Source of the DNA: WHSM01 sp050701695
GTDB lineage: Bacteria; Actinomycetota; Actinomycetes; Mycobacteriales; Micromonosporaceae
DNA: 18,993 nt
Direction: 5' to 3'
Assembly: GCA_050701695.1 (NCBI GenBank)
Contig: JBOGDE010000074.1
Span: 1-18,993 of the forward strand
Position 1 is the stretch's first letter. Every line of letters begins with the position of its first letter. Below are positions 1 to 7,288 of this stretch, piece after piece. The notes below the pieces were generated by a model that worked only from the letters and a program-made list of their open reading frames with translations, did no database searches and was not told the origin of the DNA. The position numbers were made by a program, and so were the translations under genes.

Positions 1-1
1 C

Positions 2-118
2 CGCCACACCCCGCGGCGGTACGCCGAGGCGATGCTCGGGGTGTACGCCGAGGCCGCCGCCCGGCACCCCGCCGGCCGCTACCCGATCCTCCGTACCCAT
101 GCGGAACTGGCCGCCTAG
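2..118 (+). CDS. 3' end of an unidentified gene (partial)
   Basis: A reading frame enters from the left edge and ends at TAG 116-118. It gives about 38 residues ending in PILRTHAELAA. Codon third positions are nearly all G or C, as in a real gene of this genome, and the next gene starts 15 bases after the stop behind its own ribosome binding site, so the two were probably co-transcribed. The visible tail is rich in Ala, Arg and Tyr and shows no motif I recognise, so I assign no function. The start and most of the protein lie outside the window. Confidence 0.55.
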   Translation, partial: RHTPRRYAEAMLGVYAEAAARHPAGRYPILRTHAELAA

Positions 119-133
119 ACACCAAGGAGCGCC

Positions 134-430
134 GTGTACGCCGACGCCGAACCCGCCGTGGCCGACACTCTGAAGGAACGGTTCACGGTCACCAGCCCGA
201 CCAGCTACTCACTGATCCTGGCGAGCGAGCCGGAGGAGATCAGTGCCGCGCAGCGGCTGCGGTACGCCGTATTCGCCGAGGAGATGGGCGCCGCGCTGGA
301 CTCCGACCGGGCCGGGACGGACGTGGACCCGCTCGACGAGTTCTGCGACCACATCCTGGTACGCGACGACACCACCGGGGAGCCGGTCGGCACCTACCGG
401 ATGCTGCCCCCGGACCGGGCAGCCGCGGCC
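134..430 (+). pseudogene. GNAT-family N-acyltransferase, N-terminal fragment
   Basis: GTG at 134 follows AAGGAG (124-129) with five bases spacing, so the 5' end looks intact. Residues 1 to about 99 resemble the N-terminus of actinobacterial hemolysin-like GNAT acyltransferases: a variable leader, then AAQRLRYAVFAEEMGA (start of the fold), a DEFCDHILV strand and GEPVGTYRMLPPDRAAAAG. Family members run to roughly 250 residues or more and carry the acyl-CoA-binding loop further on, which is missing here. Near base 430 the family resemblance stops and coding bias moves to another frame, where a VOC-family protein begins. The frame itself stays open to a stop at 604, but those last ~57 residues are Arg/Pro-rich out-of-frame sequence. 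I therefore call it a truncated gene with no expected acyltransferase activity. An assembly or sequencing error is the alternative. Confidence 0.6.
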
Positions 431-431
431 G

Positions 432-794
432 GTATCGCTCAACGTCACCGACGTCGAAGCGTCCAGCACGTTCCTCACCACCCACTTCGGATTCCGGGAA
501 GAGATGTCGGCCGACGGGTTCGCCTCGCTCGGCCGCGACGACGCCGCGATGAACGTGATCTTCCTGCGCCGCGGGCTGAAGTCCCTCCCCGACGGCCTCC
601 GTGACGAGCACGCCGCAGGGGTCATCGTCGCCCTGGTGGTCACCGACATCGTCGCCGAGGAGGCCCGGCTGCGCGCCGCCGGAGTCACCTTCGCCATGCC
701 CCTGCAGGACGAACCGTGGGGCGAGCGGTTCTTCCAGGTGAAGGATCCCAACGGCGTGATCATCCAGCTCGTCCAGTGGATCACCCCAGCATGA
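432..794 (+). pseudogene. VOC-family (glyoxalase/bleomycin-resistance fold) protein lacking its start
   Basis: From base 432 the frame encodes VSLNVTDVEASSTFLTTHFG, then LVVTDIVAEEARLRAAGV, and finally FFQVKDPNGVIIQLVQWI before TGA 792-794. This is a typical single vicinal-oxygen-chelate domain of about 120 residues, with paired beta-alpha-beta-beta-beta modules and the usual DPNG.I.QLV.W ending. Such proteins are small metal-dependent or drug-binding proteins; the substrate cannot be read from sequence. The first beta strand is present, but no ATG or GTG lies just before it. In-frame start codons further upstream (for example ATG 243) would translate the out-of-frame GNAT sequence. The original start was probably lost when the gene was joined to the GNAT fragment. 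Translation from a downstream ATG at 504 would remove the first strand and helix. A strong hairpin follows the stop. Confidence 0.6.
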
Positions 795-804
795 TCATGT
801 AAGC

Positions 805-843
805 CGTGCGGGCGCCGCGGATCTGGCCTGGGGCGCCCGCACG
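805..843 (+). terminator. Strong hairpin terminator after the VOC gene
   Basis: A perfect 12-bp inverted repeat (CGTGCGGGCGCC at 805-816, GGCGCCCGCACG at 832-843) with a 15-base loop begins ten bases after the VOC stop. There is no T tract, which is usual in high-GC actinobacteria. Its right arm abuts the -10 box of the next gene. Confidence 0.65.
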
Positions 844-849
844 TAGGCT
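844..849 (+). promoter_or_regulatory. -10 box of a leaderless pduO promoter
   Basis: TAGGCT fits the actinobacterial TANNNT -10 pattern and lies seven bases before the pduO ATG at 857, so transcription would start on or next to the A of the start codon. No Shine-Dalgarno precedes that ATG, as expected for a leaderless mRNA. No good -35 is visible, and there is no room for a cobalamin riboswitch. Confidence 0.5.
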
Positions 850-856
850 GGCCGGC

Positions 857-1429
857 ATGGCTGTGCACCTGACGCGGATCTACACCAAGACCGGCGACGC
901 CGGCACCACGGCGCTCGGCGACATGAGCCGGGTGCCGAAGACCGATGCCCGGATCGGCGCGTACGCCGACGTCGACGAGACCAACTCCGCGATCGGTGTG
1001 GCACTCGCCCTCGGCGATCTCTCCGACGAGGTACGCACGGTGCTCTCCGAGATCCAGAACGACCTCTTCGACGTGGGGGCCGACCTGTCCACCCCGGTCG
1101 TCGAGCAGCCGGCGTACCCACCGCCGCGGATCACCGAGCAGTACGTCACCCGGCTGGAAGGCTGGTGCGACGAGTTCAACGCCCGGCTGGGCAAGCTCGA
1201 CTCGTTCATCCTGCCCGGAGGCACCCCGGGAGCGGCGCTGCTGCACCAGGCCCGTACGCTCGCCCGCCGTGCCGAGCGCTCCACCTGGCTGCTGATCGAG
1301 CAGGCGCCCGACGCCACCGCACCGCTGCCGGCGAAGTACCTCAACCGGCTCTCGGACCTGCTGTTCATCCTGGCCCGGGTGGCCAACCCCGGCGGCGACG
1401 TGCTCTGGAAGCCAGGTGGCGGCCGCTAG
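857..1429 (+). CDS. pduO: PduO-type corrinoid (cob(I)alamin) adenosyltransferase
   Basis: The 190-residue product matches the PduO/MMAB family, cytosolic trimers that transfer the adenosyl group of ATP to cob(I)alamin to make coenzyme B12. Visible signatures are the N-terminal ATP-binding loop TRIYTKTGDAGTTALGD (residues 6-22), RVPKTDARIGAYADVDETNS (25-44), PGGTPGAALLHQARTLARRAER (about 120-141) and the C-terminal KYLNRLSDLLFILAR (160-174). Length is normal. The open frame extends upstream to 806, but homology starts at MAVHLTRIYTKTG, and a -10 box lies seven bases before ATG 857, so that start is preferred. The gene converges on the DUF2550 gene. In M. tuberculosis a PduO homologue also lies near the end of the atp cluster, supporting old synteny rather than a cobalamin operon. 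Confidence 0.92.
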   Translation: MAVHLTRIYTKTGDAGTTALGDMSRVPKTDARIGAYADVDETNSAIGVALALGDLSDEVRTVLSEIQNDLFDVGADLSTPVVEQPAYPPPRITEQYVTRLEGWCDEFNARLGKLDSFILPGGTPGAALLHQARTLARRAERSTWLLIEQAPDATAPLPAKYLNRLSDLLFILARVANPGGDVLWKPGGGR

Positions 1430-1447
1430 CCGGCGCCCAACGCCGGC
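1429..1447. terminator. Hairpin between convergent pduO and DUF2550 genes
   Basis: GCCGGCG (1429-1435) and CGCCGGC (1441-1447) form a perfect 7-bp stem with a CCCAA loop, overlapping the last base of the pduO stop. It lies between two converging genes and could stop transcription from either side. Confidence 0.5.
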
Positions 1448-1474
1448 GGGCCAGCCGCGCGGGGAGCGCTGCCG

Positions 1475-1915
1475 CTACCGGACCGTGATACGACGCGAGG
1501 CCGCCCCGGGCGGGGCGGCCTCGAGCCATGACAGGAAACCGTTGAGCGCGCTCTGGCGCATCGCGATGTCCAGCTGACCGTCTTTGGTGGCACAACGGAG
1601 CACGATGCAGTCGTCGGGTAACGCGAGCAGCTCCGTCTCGTCGGGGACCCGGCGGGATCGTACTTCCACGTCGGCGCGGGTGAGTACGTACCGCGGGCGT
1701 ATCGAGAGGCTGAAGATCCGATGCCATCGCAGCTGGTGTCCCACGAACCGGCCGAGCCCCGGCGCCCACCCGCGACCCCGGTAGCGCGCCGAGAGACGTA
1801 CGTTCATCACGATCGCGCCGCCACCCCAGACGATCAGGGCGCGGCGTACCAGCATCAGCGCCAGGATCGTGAACAGCGCAAGGACGCCGATCCCCAAGGC
1901 TGCCAGGAACCCCAT
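1475..1915 (-). CDS. DUF2550 family membrane-anchored protein
   Basis: The 146-residue product has one N-terminal membrane segment (about residues 4-26, FLAALGIGVLALFTILALML), followed by a basic, beta-rich soluble domain with GWAPGLGRFVGHQLRWHRIFSLSIRPRYVLTRADVEV and a C-terminal GFLSWLEAAPPG. This matches the actinobacterial DUF2550 family, which is characteristically found just after atpC; its function is not established. ATG 1915 starts 18 bases after the atpC stop, with a weak AGGTGA upstream, so it is most likely the last gene of the atp operon. The position suggests a link to the membrane or to ATP synthase, but that is inference. It ends in TAG 1475-1477, close to the convergent pduO. 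Confidence 0.85.
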   Translation of the reverse strand: MGFLAALGIGVLALFTILALMLVRRALIVWGGGAIVMNVRLSARYRGRGWAPGLGRFVGHQLRWHRIFSLSIRPRYVLTRADVEVRSRRVPDETELLALPDDCIVLRCATKDGQLDIAMRQSALNGFLSWLEAAPPGAASRRITVR

Positions 1916-1933
1916 CGGCGTCTCGTCACCTGG

Positions 1934-2218
1934 CTACTGGGCTACTGCCGCGGCGGCGGGCTGACAGGTCTCGGCGAGCACCGTCACGCCGTTGCTGTCA
2001 ACCGACAGGAAACCCCCGTCAACGGTGTACGCCAGCTCCTCGCCGCCGGCCAGCTTGATCCGTACGGTGCCCGGGTCGGCGAGCTGACCGAGCAGCGGCG
2101 CATGGCCGGCGAGCACACCCAGCTCACCTTCGGTGGTCCGAGCGAACACCGCTTCGGCCTCACCGGACCACACCATCGCCTCAACGGCGACGACCTCGAC
2201 GTGCAGCGTTTTCGCCAC
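1934..2218 (-). CDS. atpC: F-type ATP synthase epsilon subunit
   Basis: The 94-residue product is the epsilon subunit of the F1 central stalk, which couples rotation to catalysis and can inhibit ATP hydrolysis. The N-terminal beta-sandwich is clear: LHVEVVAVEAMVWSGEAE, then the GELGVLAGHAPLLGQL motif (about residues 32-47) and AYTVDGGFLSVDSNGVTVLAE. The C-terminal two-helix inhibitory domain is nearly absent: the protein ends in a short Ala-rich tail. The start is GTG 2218 behind GAGGGG with five bases spacing, although the frame stays open upstream to 2332. Unlike the other atp genes, which are packed tightly, this one is separated from atpD by 174 bases holding a strong hairpin and a possible promoter. 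Confidence 0.93.
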   Translation of the reverse strand: MAKTLHVEVVAVEAMVWSGEAEAVFARTTEGELGVLAGHAPLLGQLADPGTVRIKLAGGEELAYTVDGGFLSVDSNGVTVLAETCQPAAAAVAQ

Positions 2219-2255
2219 CTGAACCCCTCGTGAGCCTCGGACGGGAATGTCGCCG

Positions 2256-2261
2256 AGTGTA
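2256..2261 (-). promoter_or_regulatory. Candidate -10 box for atpC-DUF2550
   Basis: On the minus strand TACACT (2261 down to 2256) fits the TANNNT consensus. It would place the transcript start near 2249, about 31 bases before the atpC GTG. The -35 region is poor. The case rests on the -10 match and its place downstream of a strong hairpin. Confidence 0.3.
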
Positions 2262-2341
2262 GCGGTCCCCGATGTCCCGACCACGCGAGGGTCGACGCTT
2301 TGTGACAAGCCTGAGCTTGCGCCTTTCACCACGGGAACGGG

Positions 2342-2377
2342 GAAGGCCGGGCGGCCCGTGAGGGCTGCCCGGCCTTC
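2342..2377 (-). terminator. Strong hairpin between atpD and atpC
   Basis: An 11-bp perfect outer stem (GAAGGCCGGGC at 2342-2352, GCCCGGCCTTC at 2367-2377) continues after one mismatched position into an inner 4-bp stem (GCCC/GGGC) around a GTGA loop. It begins 15 bases after the atpD stop. No T tract follows on the minus strand. It may act as a partial terminator, a processing site or a 3' stabiliser of the upstream mRNA. Confidence 0.6.
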
Positions 2378-2392
2378 GCCGTTGAACGCTAC

Positions 2393-3832
2393 TCAGCTCT
2401 TGGCGAGCTTGGCGGCGTTGGCCTCCAGGTCCTCCAGGCCACCGCACATGAAGAACGCCTGCTCGGGGAAGTGGTCGTACTCACCCTCGGCGATCTTCTT
2501 GAACGCCTCCACGGTCTCCTTCACCGGTACGAAGGAGCCGGGGATGTTGGTGAACCGCTCCGCCGCGTACGTGTTCTGCGACAGGAACCGCTCGATCCGG
2601 CGGGCCCGGGAGACGACCAGCTTGTCCTCTTCGGACAGCTCGTCCATACCGAGGATGGCGATGATGTCCTGCAGGTCGGTGTACTTCTGCAGGATCCGCT
2701 TCACCTCGGAGGCGACCGCGTAGTGCTCGGCACCGACGTACTCCGGGGCGAGGATCCGCGACGAGGACGCCAGCGGGTCCACCGCCGGGTAGATGCCCTT
2801 GTCGGAGATCTTCCGCTCCAGGTTGGTGGTGGCGTCGAGGTGGGTGAACGTGGTGTGCGGCGCCGGGTCGGTGTAGTCGTCGGCGGGCACGTAGATCGCC
2901 TGCATGGAGGTGATCGCCTTACCGCGTACGGAGGTGATCCGCTCCTGCAGCTCGCCCATCTCGTCGGCCAGGGTCGGCTGGTAGCCCACCGCGGACGGCA
3001 TCCGGCCCAGCAGCGTGGACACCTCGGAGCCGGCCTGGGTGAACCGGAAGATGTTGTCGACGAACAGCAGCACTTCCTGGTTCTGTACGTCCCGGAAGTA
3101 CTCGGCCATGGTCAGTGCGGCCAGGGCGACCCGCAGCCGGGTGCCCGGCGGCTCGTCCATCTGGCCGAACACCAGCGCCGTCTTGGGCAGTACGTCGGCC
3201 TCACCCATCTCCAGGATCAGGTCGTTGCCCTCACGGGTACGCTCCCCGACGCCGGCGAAGACCGACGTACCACCGAAGTTCTGGGCGACCCGGATGATCA
3301 TCTCCTGGATCAGCACCGTCTTGCCCACACCGGCACCGCCGAACAGGCCGATCTTGCCGCCCTTCACGTACGGGGCGAGCAGGTCGAGCACCTTGATGCC
3401 GGTCTCCAGCATCTCGGTCTTCGGCTCCAGGTCGGCGAACGCCGGAGGCTTGCGGTGGATGCCCCAGCGCTCGCCGATCTCCAGCTTCTCGCCCTCGGCG
3501 AGGTTGAGGCAGTCGCCGATGGCGTTCCAGACGTGGCCCTTGGTCACATCGCCCACCGGCACACTGATCGACTCACCCGTGTCGCGCACCTCTGCGCCAC
3601 GCACCAGGCCGTCGGTAGGCTGCATCGAGATCGCGCGCACCATGTTGTCGCCCAGGTGCAGCGCCACCTCGAAGGTGAGCGTCTTGACCCCCTCCGACAG
3701 CTCCACGGTCGCGTGCAGGGCGTTGAACAGCTCCGGAATCGCGTCCCGCGGGAACTCCGCGTCGACGACCGGGCCGATCACCCGGACAACGCGGCCGACG
3801 CCGGTCGCGGTCTTGTCAGCTACAGCGGTCAT
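2393..3832 (-). CDS. atpD: F-type ATP synthase beta subunit
   Basis: The 479-residue product is the catalytic subunit of F1, where ATP is made from ADP and phosphate. Visible features are the N-terminal barrel (VGRVVRVIGPVVDAEF), Walker A GGAGVGKT (residues 165-172), the catalytic glutamate in GERTREG (Glu197), Walker B LLFVDNIFRF (255-264) and the GYQPTLADEMGELQERI segment. The C-terminal catch region MDELSEEDK is also present, and length is normal. ATG 3832 overlaps the atpG stop by one base (TGATG), suggesting translational coupling; a GTG one codon upstream (3835) is possible but less likely. It is the second-last synthase gene, followed by a strong hairpin. Confidence 0.97.
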   Translation of the reverse strand: MTAVADKTATGVGRVVRVIGPVVDAEFPRDAIPELFNALHATVELSEGVKTLTFEVALHLGDNMVRAISMQPTDGLVRGAEVRDTGESISVPVGDVTKGHVWNAIGDCLNLAEGEKLEIGERWGIHRKPPAFADLEPKTEMLETGIKVLDLLAPYVKGGKIGLFGGAGVGKTVLIQEMIIRVAQNFGGTSVFAGVGERTREGNDLILEMGEADVLPKTALVFGQMDEPPGTRLRVALAALTMAEYFRDVQNQEVLLFVDNIFRFTQAGSEVSTLLGRMPSAVGYQPTLADEMGELQERITSVRGKAITSMQAIYVPADDYTDPAPHTTFTHLDATTNLERKISDKGIYPAVDPLASSSRILAPEYVGAEHYAVASEVKRILQKYTDLQDIIAILGMDELSEEDKLVVSRARRIERFLSQNTYAAERFTNIPGSFVPVKETVEAFKKIAEGEYDHFPEQAFFMCGGLEDLEANAAKLAKS

Positions 3833-4761
3833 CACACTTCACTTCCTGCCGCGGCCAGCGCGTTCGCGCCGCCGACGATCTCGCTGATCTCCTGGGTGAT
3901 TTCGGCCTGACGCGCGGAGTTCATCTGCCGCGTCAGGGTTCGCGCCACGTCCTCGGCGTTGTCGGTCGCCGCCTTCATCGCCCGGCGCCGGGCCGCCGAC
4001 TCGCTCGCCGCCGAGTCCAGCAGCGCCGCGTACACCTTGGTGTTGAGGTACTTGGGCAGCAGCGCGCCGAGCAGCTGCTCGGCGTCCGGCTCGAACTCGT
4101 ACGCCGGCAGCAGTCCCGGCGCCGCCTCGGCCTCCTCGACCTCCATCGGAGCCAGGAACCGCGCGGTCGGGGTCTGCGTCATGAGCGACCTGAAGGTGGT
4201 GTAGACCACGTGCAGCTCGTCCACGCCGAGCACGCCGTCGGGGCCGGGGCCCTCTTCGGTGTCGTCGGCACCGTGATCGAACGCCGTCACGAGCCCGGTC
4301 GCCACCTCGCGGGCATCCTCGAAGGTCGGCCGTTCCGAGAAGCCGGTCCAGGACTGCTCGACGTCGCGGTCCCGGAACCGGTAGTACGTGAGCGCCTTAC
4401 GGCCCACCACGTACAGCACCGGCTCCTTGCCGTCGGCGCGCAGCCGGGACATCAGCTCCTCGGCGGTACGGATCACGTTGGCGTTGTAGCCGCCACACAG
4501 ACCCCGGTCACTGCTGATCACCAGCACGCCGGCCCGCCGTACCGTCTCCCGGGGCTTGAGCACCGGGTGGTCGATGTTGGCGTTGGACGCCAGCGCGGTC
4601 AGCACGTCGGTGATCGCGTCGGCGTACGGGCGCGAGGCCGCCACCCGCTCCTGGGCCTTGCCCAGACGGCTGGTGGCGACCAGCTCCATCGCCTTCGTAA
4701 TCTTCTTCATCGAGCGGACCGTCTTGATCCGACGACGCAGAATCCGGATTTGAGCGCCCAT
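3832..4761 (-). CDS. atpG: F-type ATP synthase gamma subunit
   Basis: The 309-residue product is the rotating central shaft of F1. The conserved N-terminal helix MGAQIRILRRRIKTVRSMKKITKAMELVA and the C-terminal helix ending MNSARQAEITQEISEIVGGANAL form the coiled coil that turns inside the alpha3beta3 ring. The middle domain contains the usual SSDRGLCGGYNANVIR motif (about residues 83-98). An acidic insert (DDTEEGPGPDGVLGVDE, about residues 165-181) makes the protein slightly longer than the roughly 285-290 residues of many bacterial gammas; similar inserts occur in actinobacteria. ATG 4761 lies six bases after the atpA stop. The end overlaps the atpD start by one base. Confidence 0.96.
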   Translation of the reverse strand: MGAQIRILRRRIKTVRSMKKITKAMELVATSRLGKAQERVAASRPYADAITDVLTALASNANIDHPVLKPRETVRRAGVLVISSDRGLCGGYNANVIRTAEELMSRLRADGKEPVLYVVGRKALTYYRFRDRDVEQSWTGFSERPTFEDAREVATGLVTAFDHGADDTEEGPGPDGVLGVDELHVVYTTFRSLMTQTPTARFLAPMEVEEAEAAPGLLPAYEFEPDAEQLLGALLPKYLNTKVYAALLDSAASESAARRRAMKAATDNAEDVARTLTRQMNSARQAEITQEISEIVGGANALAAAGSEV

Positions 4762-4767
4762 CTGCGA

Positions 4768-6411
4768 CTACTTCTTCGCCGGCGGACGACGGTAGCGCTT
4801 GACCTTCTCTTTGCCCTCGACGCCCTCGGCCATAGCGTCGGCGTCCGGCTCGTTGATGTGCGGGCCGTGGTTCTGCTCGGCGAACATCTGCTTGAACTTG
4901 GTGATCGCACCGGTCAGCGACTCGATGGTGTCGTCATCGAGCTTCCCGGTGTCCGCGATGGTGTCCAGGATGCCCTTGTGCTGGTGCCGCAGGTAGCCGA
5001 GGAACTCGGTCTCGAACCGCCCGATGTCGCCCACGGGGACCTCGTCGATCTGCCCGGTGGTGCCGGCCCAGACCGAGACCACCTGCTCGGAGACCGGGTA
5101 CGGCGAGTACTGCGGCTGCTTGAGCAGCTCCACCATCCGGGCACCGCGGTCGAGCTGGTCACGGGAGGCCTTGTCCAGGTCGGAGGCGAACGCCGCGAAC
5201 GACTCCAGCTCGCGGTACTGCGCGAGGTCGAGCCGGAGCCGGCCGGAGACGTTCTTCATGCCCTTGACCTGCGCGGCGCCGATCCGGGAGACCGACGTAC
5301 CGACGTTGATCGCCGGCCGGACCCCGCTGTTGAACAGGTCGTTCTCCAGGAAGATCTGACCGTCGGTGATCGAGATGACGTTCGTCGGGATGTACGCCGA
5401 GATGTCGCCCGCCTTGGTCTCGATGATCGGCAGACCGGTCATCGAACCGCCGCCCAGCTCGTCGGAGAGCTTGGCGCAGCGCTCCAGCAGCCGGGAGTGC
5501 AGGTAGAACACGTCGCCCGGGAACGCCTCGCGGCCCGGCGGCCGGCGCAGCAGCAGCGAGATCGCGCGGTACGCCTCGGCCTGCTTCGACAGGTCGTCGA
5601 ACACGATCAGCACATGCTTGCCGCCGTACATCCAGTGCTGGCCGATGGTGGACCCGGTGTACGGGGCGAGGTACTTGTAGCCCGCCGGGTCCGACGCCGG
5701 CGCGGCGACGATGGTGGTGTACTCCATCGCGCCGTGCTCCTCGAGCGTGCCCTTCACCGAGGCGATCGTGGAGCCCTTCTGCCCGATCGCGACGTAGATG
5801 CAGCGCACCTGCTTCTTCGGATCGCCGGTGGCCCAGTTGTCGCGCTGGTTGATGATCGTGTCGATCGCGACCGTGGTCTTACCGGTCTTGCGGTCGCCGA
5901 TGATCAACTCGCGCTGGCCACGGCCCACCGGGATCATCGCGTCGATCGCCTTGATGCCGGTCTGCAGCGGCTCGTCCACGGGCTGGCGGGCCATCACGTT
6001 CGGCGCCTGCAGCTCCAGCTCACGGAAGCTCTCTTCCGCGACGTCGCCGCGGCCGTCGATCGGGTGCCCCAGCGGGTCGACCACCCGTCCCAGGAACGCG
6101 TCGCCGACCGGCACCGACAGCACCCGGCCGGTCCGCTTGACCTTCTGGCCCTCCTCGATGCCGGCGAACTCGCCGAGGATCACCACACCGATCTCGCGCA
6201 CGTCCAGGTTCAGTGCGACGCCGAGGGTCCCGTCTTCGAACTCCAGGAGCTCGTTCGCCATGGTCGAGGGAAGCCCCTCGACGTGGGCGATGCCGTCGCC
6301 GGCGTCGGTCACGACGCCGACCTCCTCGCGGGAGGTCTCCGGCGTGTAAGAGGAGACGTAGCGCTCAAGTGCGCTACGGATCTCCTCCGAGGAGATGGTC
6401 AGCTCGGCCAT
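4768..6411 (-). CDS. atpA: F-type ATP synthase alpha subunit
   Basis: The 547-residue product is the non-catalytic, nucleotide-binding subunit of the F1 hexamer. It carries the beta-barrel region (GVVTDAGDGIAHVEGLPS), the P-loop GDRKTGKT (residues 172-179), Walker B HVLIVFDDLSK, and the arginine finger in SVSRIG (Arg376), which completes the catalytic site on beta. The long, basic C-terminal tail ending KVKRYRRPPAKK (about residues 536-547) resembles the C-terminal extension of actinobacterial alpha subunits; in mycobacteria that extension is reported to suppress ATP hydrolysis, and the same role here is inference. ATG 6411 has GAGGA upstream with five bases spacing. It is separated from atpH by 52 relatively AT-rich bases. 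Confidence 0.97.
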   Translation of the reverse strand: MAELTISSEEIRSALERYVSSYTPETSREEVGVVTDAGDGIAHVEGLPSTMANELLEFEDGTLGVALNLDVREIGVVILGEFAGIEEGQKVKRTGRVLSVPVGDAFLGRVVDPLGHPIDGRGDVAEESFRELELQAPNVMARQPVDEPLQTGIKAIDAMIPVGRGQRELIIGDRKTGKTTVAIDTIINQRDNWATGDPKKQVRCIYVAIGQKGSTIASVKGTLEEHGAMEYTTIVAAPASDPAGYKYLAPYTGSTIGQHWMYGGKHVLIVFDDLSKQAEAYRAISLLLRRPPGREAFPGDVFYLHSRLLERCAKLSDELGGGSMTGLPIIETKAGDISAYIPTNVISITDGQIFLENDLFNSGVRPAINVGTSVSRIGAAQVKGMKNVSGRLRLDLAQYRELESFAAFASDLDKASRDQLDRGARMVELLKQPQYSPYPVSEQVVSVWAGTTGQIDEVPVGDIGRFETEFLGYLRHQHKGILDTIADTGKLDDDTIESLTGAITKFKQMFAEQNHGPHINEPDADAMAEGVEGKEKVKRYRRPPAKK

Positions 6412-6463
6412 CGTCGCAGTCCTCGTCCCTTACTCGTTATGTCGGGTCGTCTATGTGTTCTGG

Positions 6464-7288
6464 TTACTTACGGCCCACGAGGGCCCCGCGTACCTGGTTC
6501 AGCCGGCGCAGCACGGTGCCGTCGTACAGGTCGTGTCCGATCTGGACGCTGATCCCGCCGATCACCGAGGGGTCGACGGTGACCTTCAGCGACACCTGCT
6601 CGCCGTAGATCCGGCTGAGATTCGCCGAGAGGCGCTCCTCGTCGGCGTCGGCCAGCGGCGCCGCCACTGTCACGTACGCTACCCGCCGTTCCCGGCGTTC
6701 GGCAGCGAGCTCGACCAGCCGGGCCAGCGAGGCGCTGAAGTTGCGCCCGCCGAAACCGGAGACCGACAGCTCCGTGAGCCGTACGGTGACCGGGTCGGCC
6801 TTGCCGTCGAGCAGCCCTCGCACCAGCTCGGTACGGCGGGCCACCGTCGCGGACTGGTCGGCGACCGCGCCGCCGAGCCGCTGGTCCCCGTCGACCACGT
6901 GGCCGAACCGGAACAGCTCGTCCTCCACCTCGCCGAGCGTGCCGGCCCGGTCGGAGCTGGCCAGCAGCGCCTCGACACCGAGCTGCTCGACGGCACCGAG
7001 CAGGTCGACCGAACTCGACCAGCGTCCGGCGACCAGGCCCGCCACCAGCTCGACCACCGGCGCCGAGACGCGGTCACCGAGCAGCGAACGGACCAGCTCC
7101 GCGCGGTCTTCCCCGGCGCGGGACGGGTCGGAGAGCGCCCGGCGCAGCCGCGGCTGGCGTTGCAGCAGCCCGGCGACGGACAGCAGCTCGTCGGCGGTGG
7201 TGACCAGGTCGGCCGGCTCCGCGGTGCGGGCCTGCTCGTCGAACCGCTCCCGTACCGCGGTGTACGACTCCCGGCTGGCGGCCTGCAT
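6464..7288 (-). CDS. atpH: F-type ATP synthase delta subunit
   Basis: The 274-residue product is the delta subunit, which joins the peripheral stalk to the top of the F1 head. The N-terminal helical bundle (residues 1-110) and the conserved C-terminal segment (SLKVTVDPSVIGGISVQIGHDLYDGTVLRRLNQVRGAL, about 232-270) are both clear. Actinobacterial delta proteins are longer than the ~180 residues of E. coli because of an internal duplication, and this one fits that pattern. ATG 7288 overlaps the atpF TGA by one base, so translation is probably coupled. It ends with TAA, uncommon in this window. Confidence 0.93.
   Translation of the reverse strand: MQAASRESYTAVRERFDEQARTAEPADLVTTADELLSVAGLLQRQPRLRRALSDPSRAGEDRAELVRSLLGDRVSAPVVELVAGLVAGRWSSSVDLLGAVEQLGVEALLASSDRAGTLGEVEDELFRFGHVVDGDQRLGGAVADQSATVARRTELVRGLLDGKADPVTVRLTELSVSGFGGRNFSASLARLVELAAERRERRVAYVTVAAPLADADEERLSANLSRIYGEQVSLKVTVDPSVIGGISVQIGHDLYDGTVLRRLNQVRGALVGRK

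Noticed and set aside
243..431. ATG 243 as the true start of the VOC gene
   Set aside because: Residues from 243 to 431 are the GNAT gene read out of frame (Arg/Pro/Ser/Thr-rich) and do not resemble a VOC N-terminus; no ribosome binding site precedes it.
795..856. A cobalamin riboswitch before pduO
   Set aside because: Only 62 bases separate the genes, they are filled by a terminator hairpin and a -10 box, and no B12-box sequence is visible.
2471..3910. A 479-residue plus-strand open frame opposite atpD
   Set aside because: Same reason: long antisense frames are expected opposite highly GC3-biased genes, and this one lies wholly over atpD and the atpG end.
4210..6552. A 780-residue open frame on the plus strand opposite atpG and atpA
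   Set aside because: It is the complement of conserved ATP synthase genes, its composition (Arg, His, Leu, Val, Asp-rich) is that of an antisense frame in high-GC DNA, and it shows no recognisable domain.
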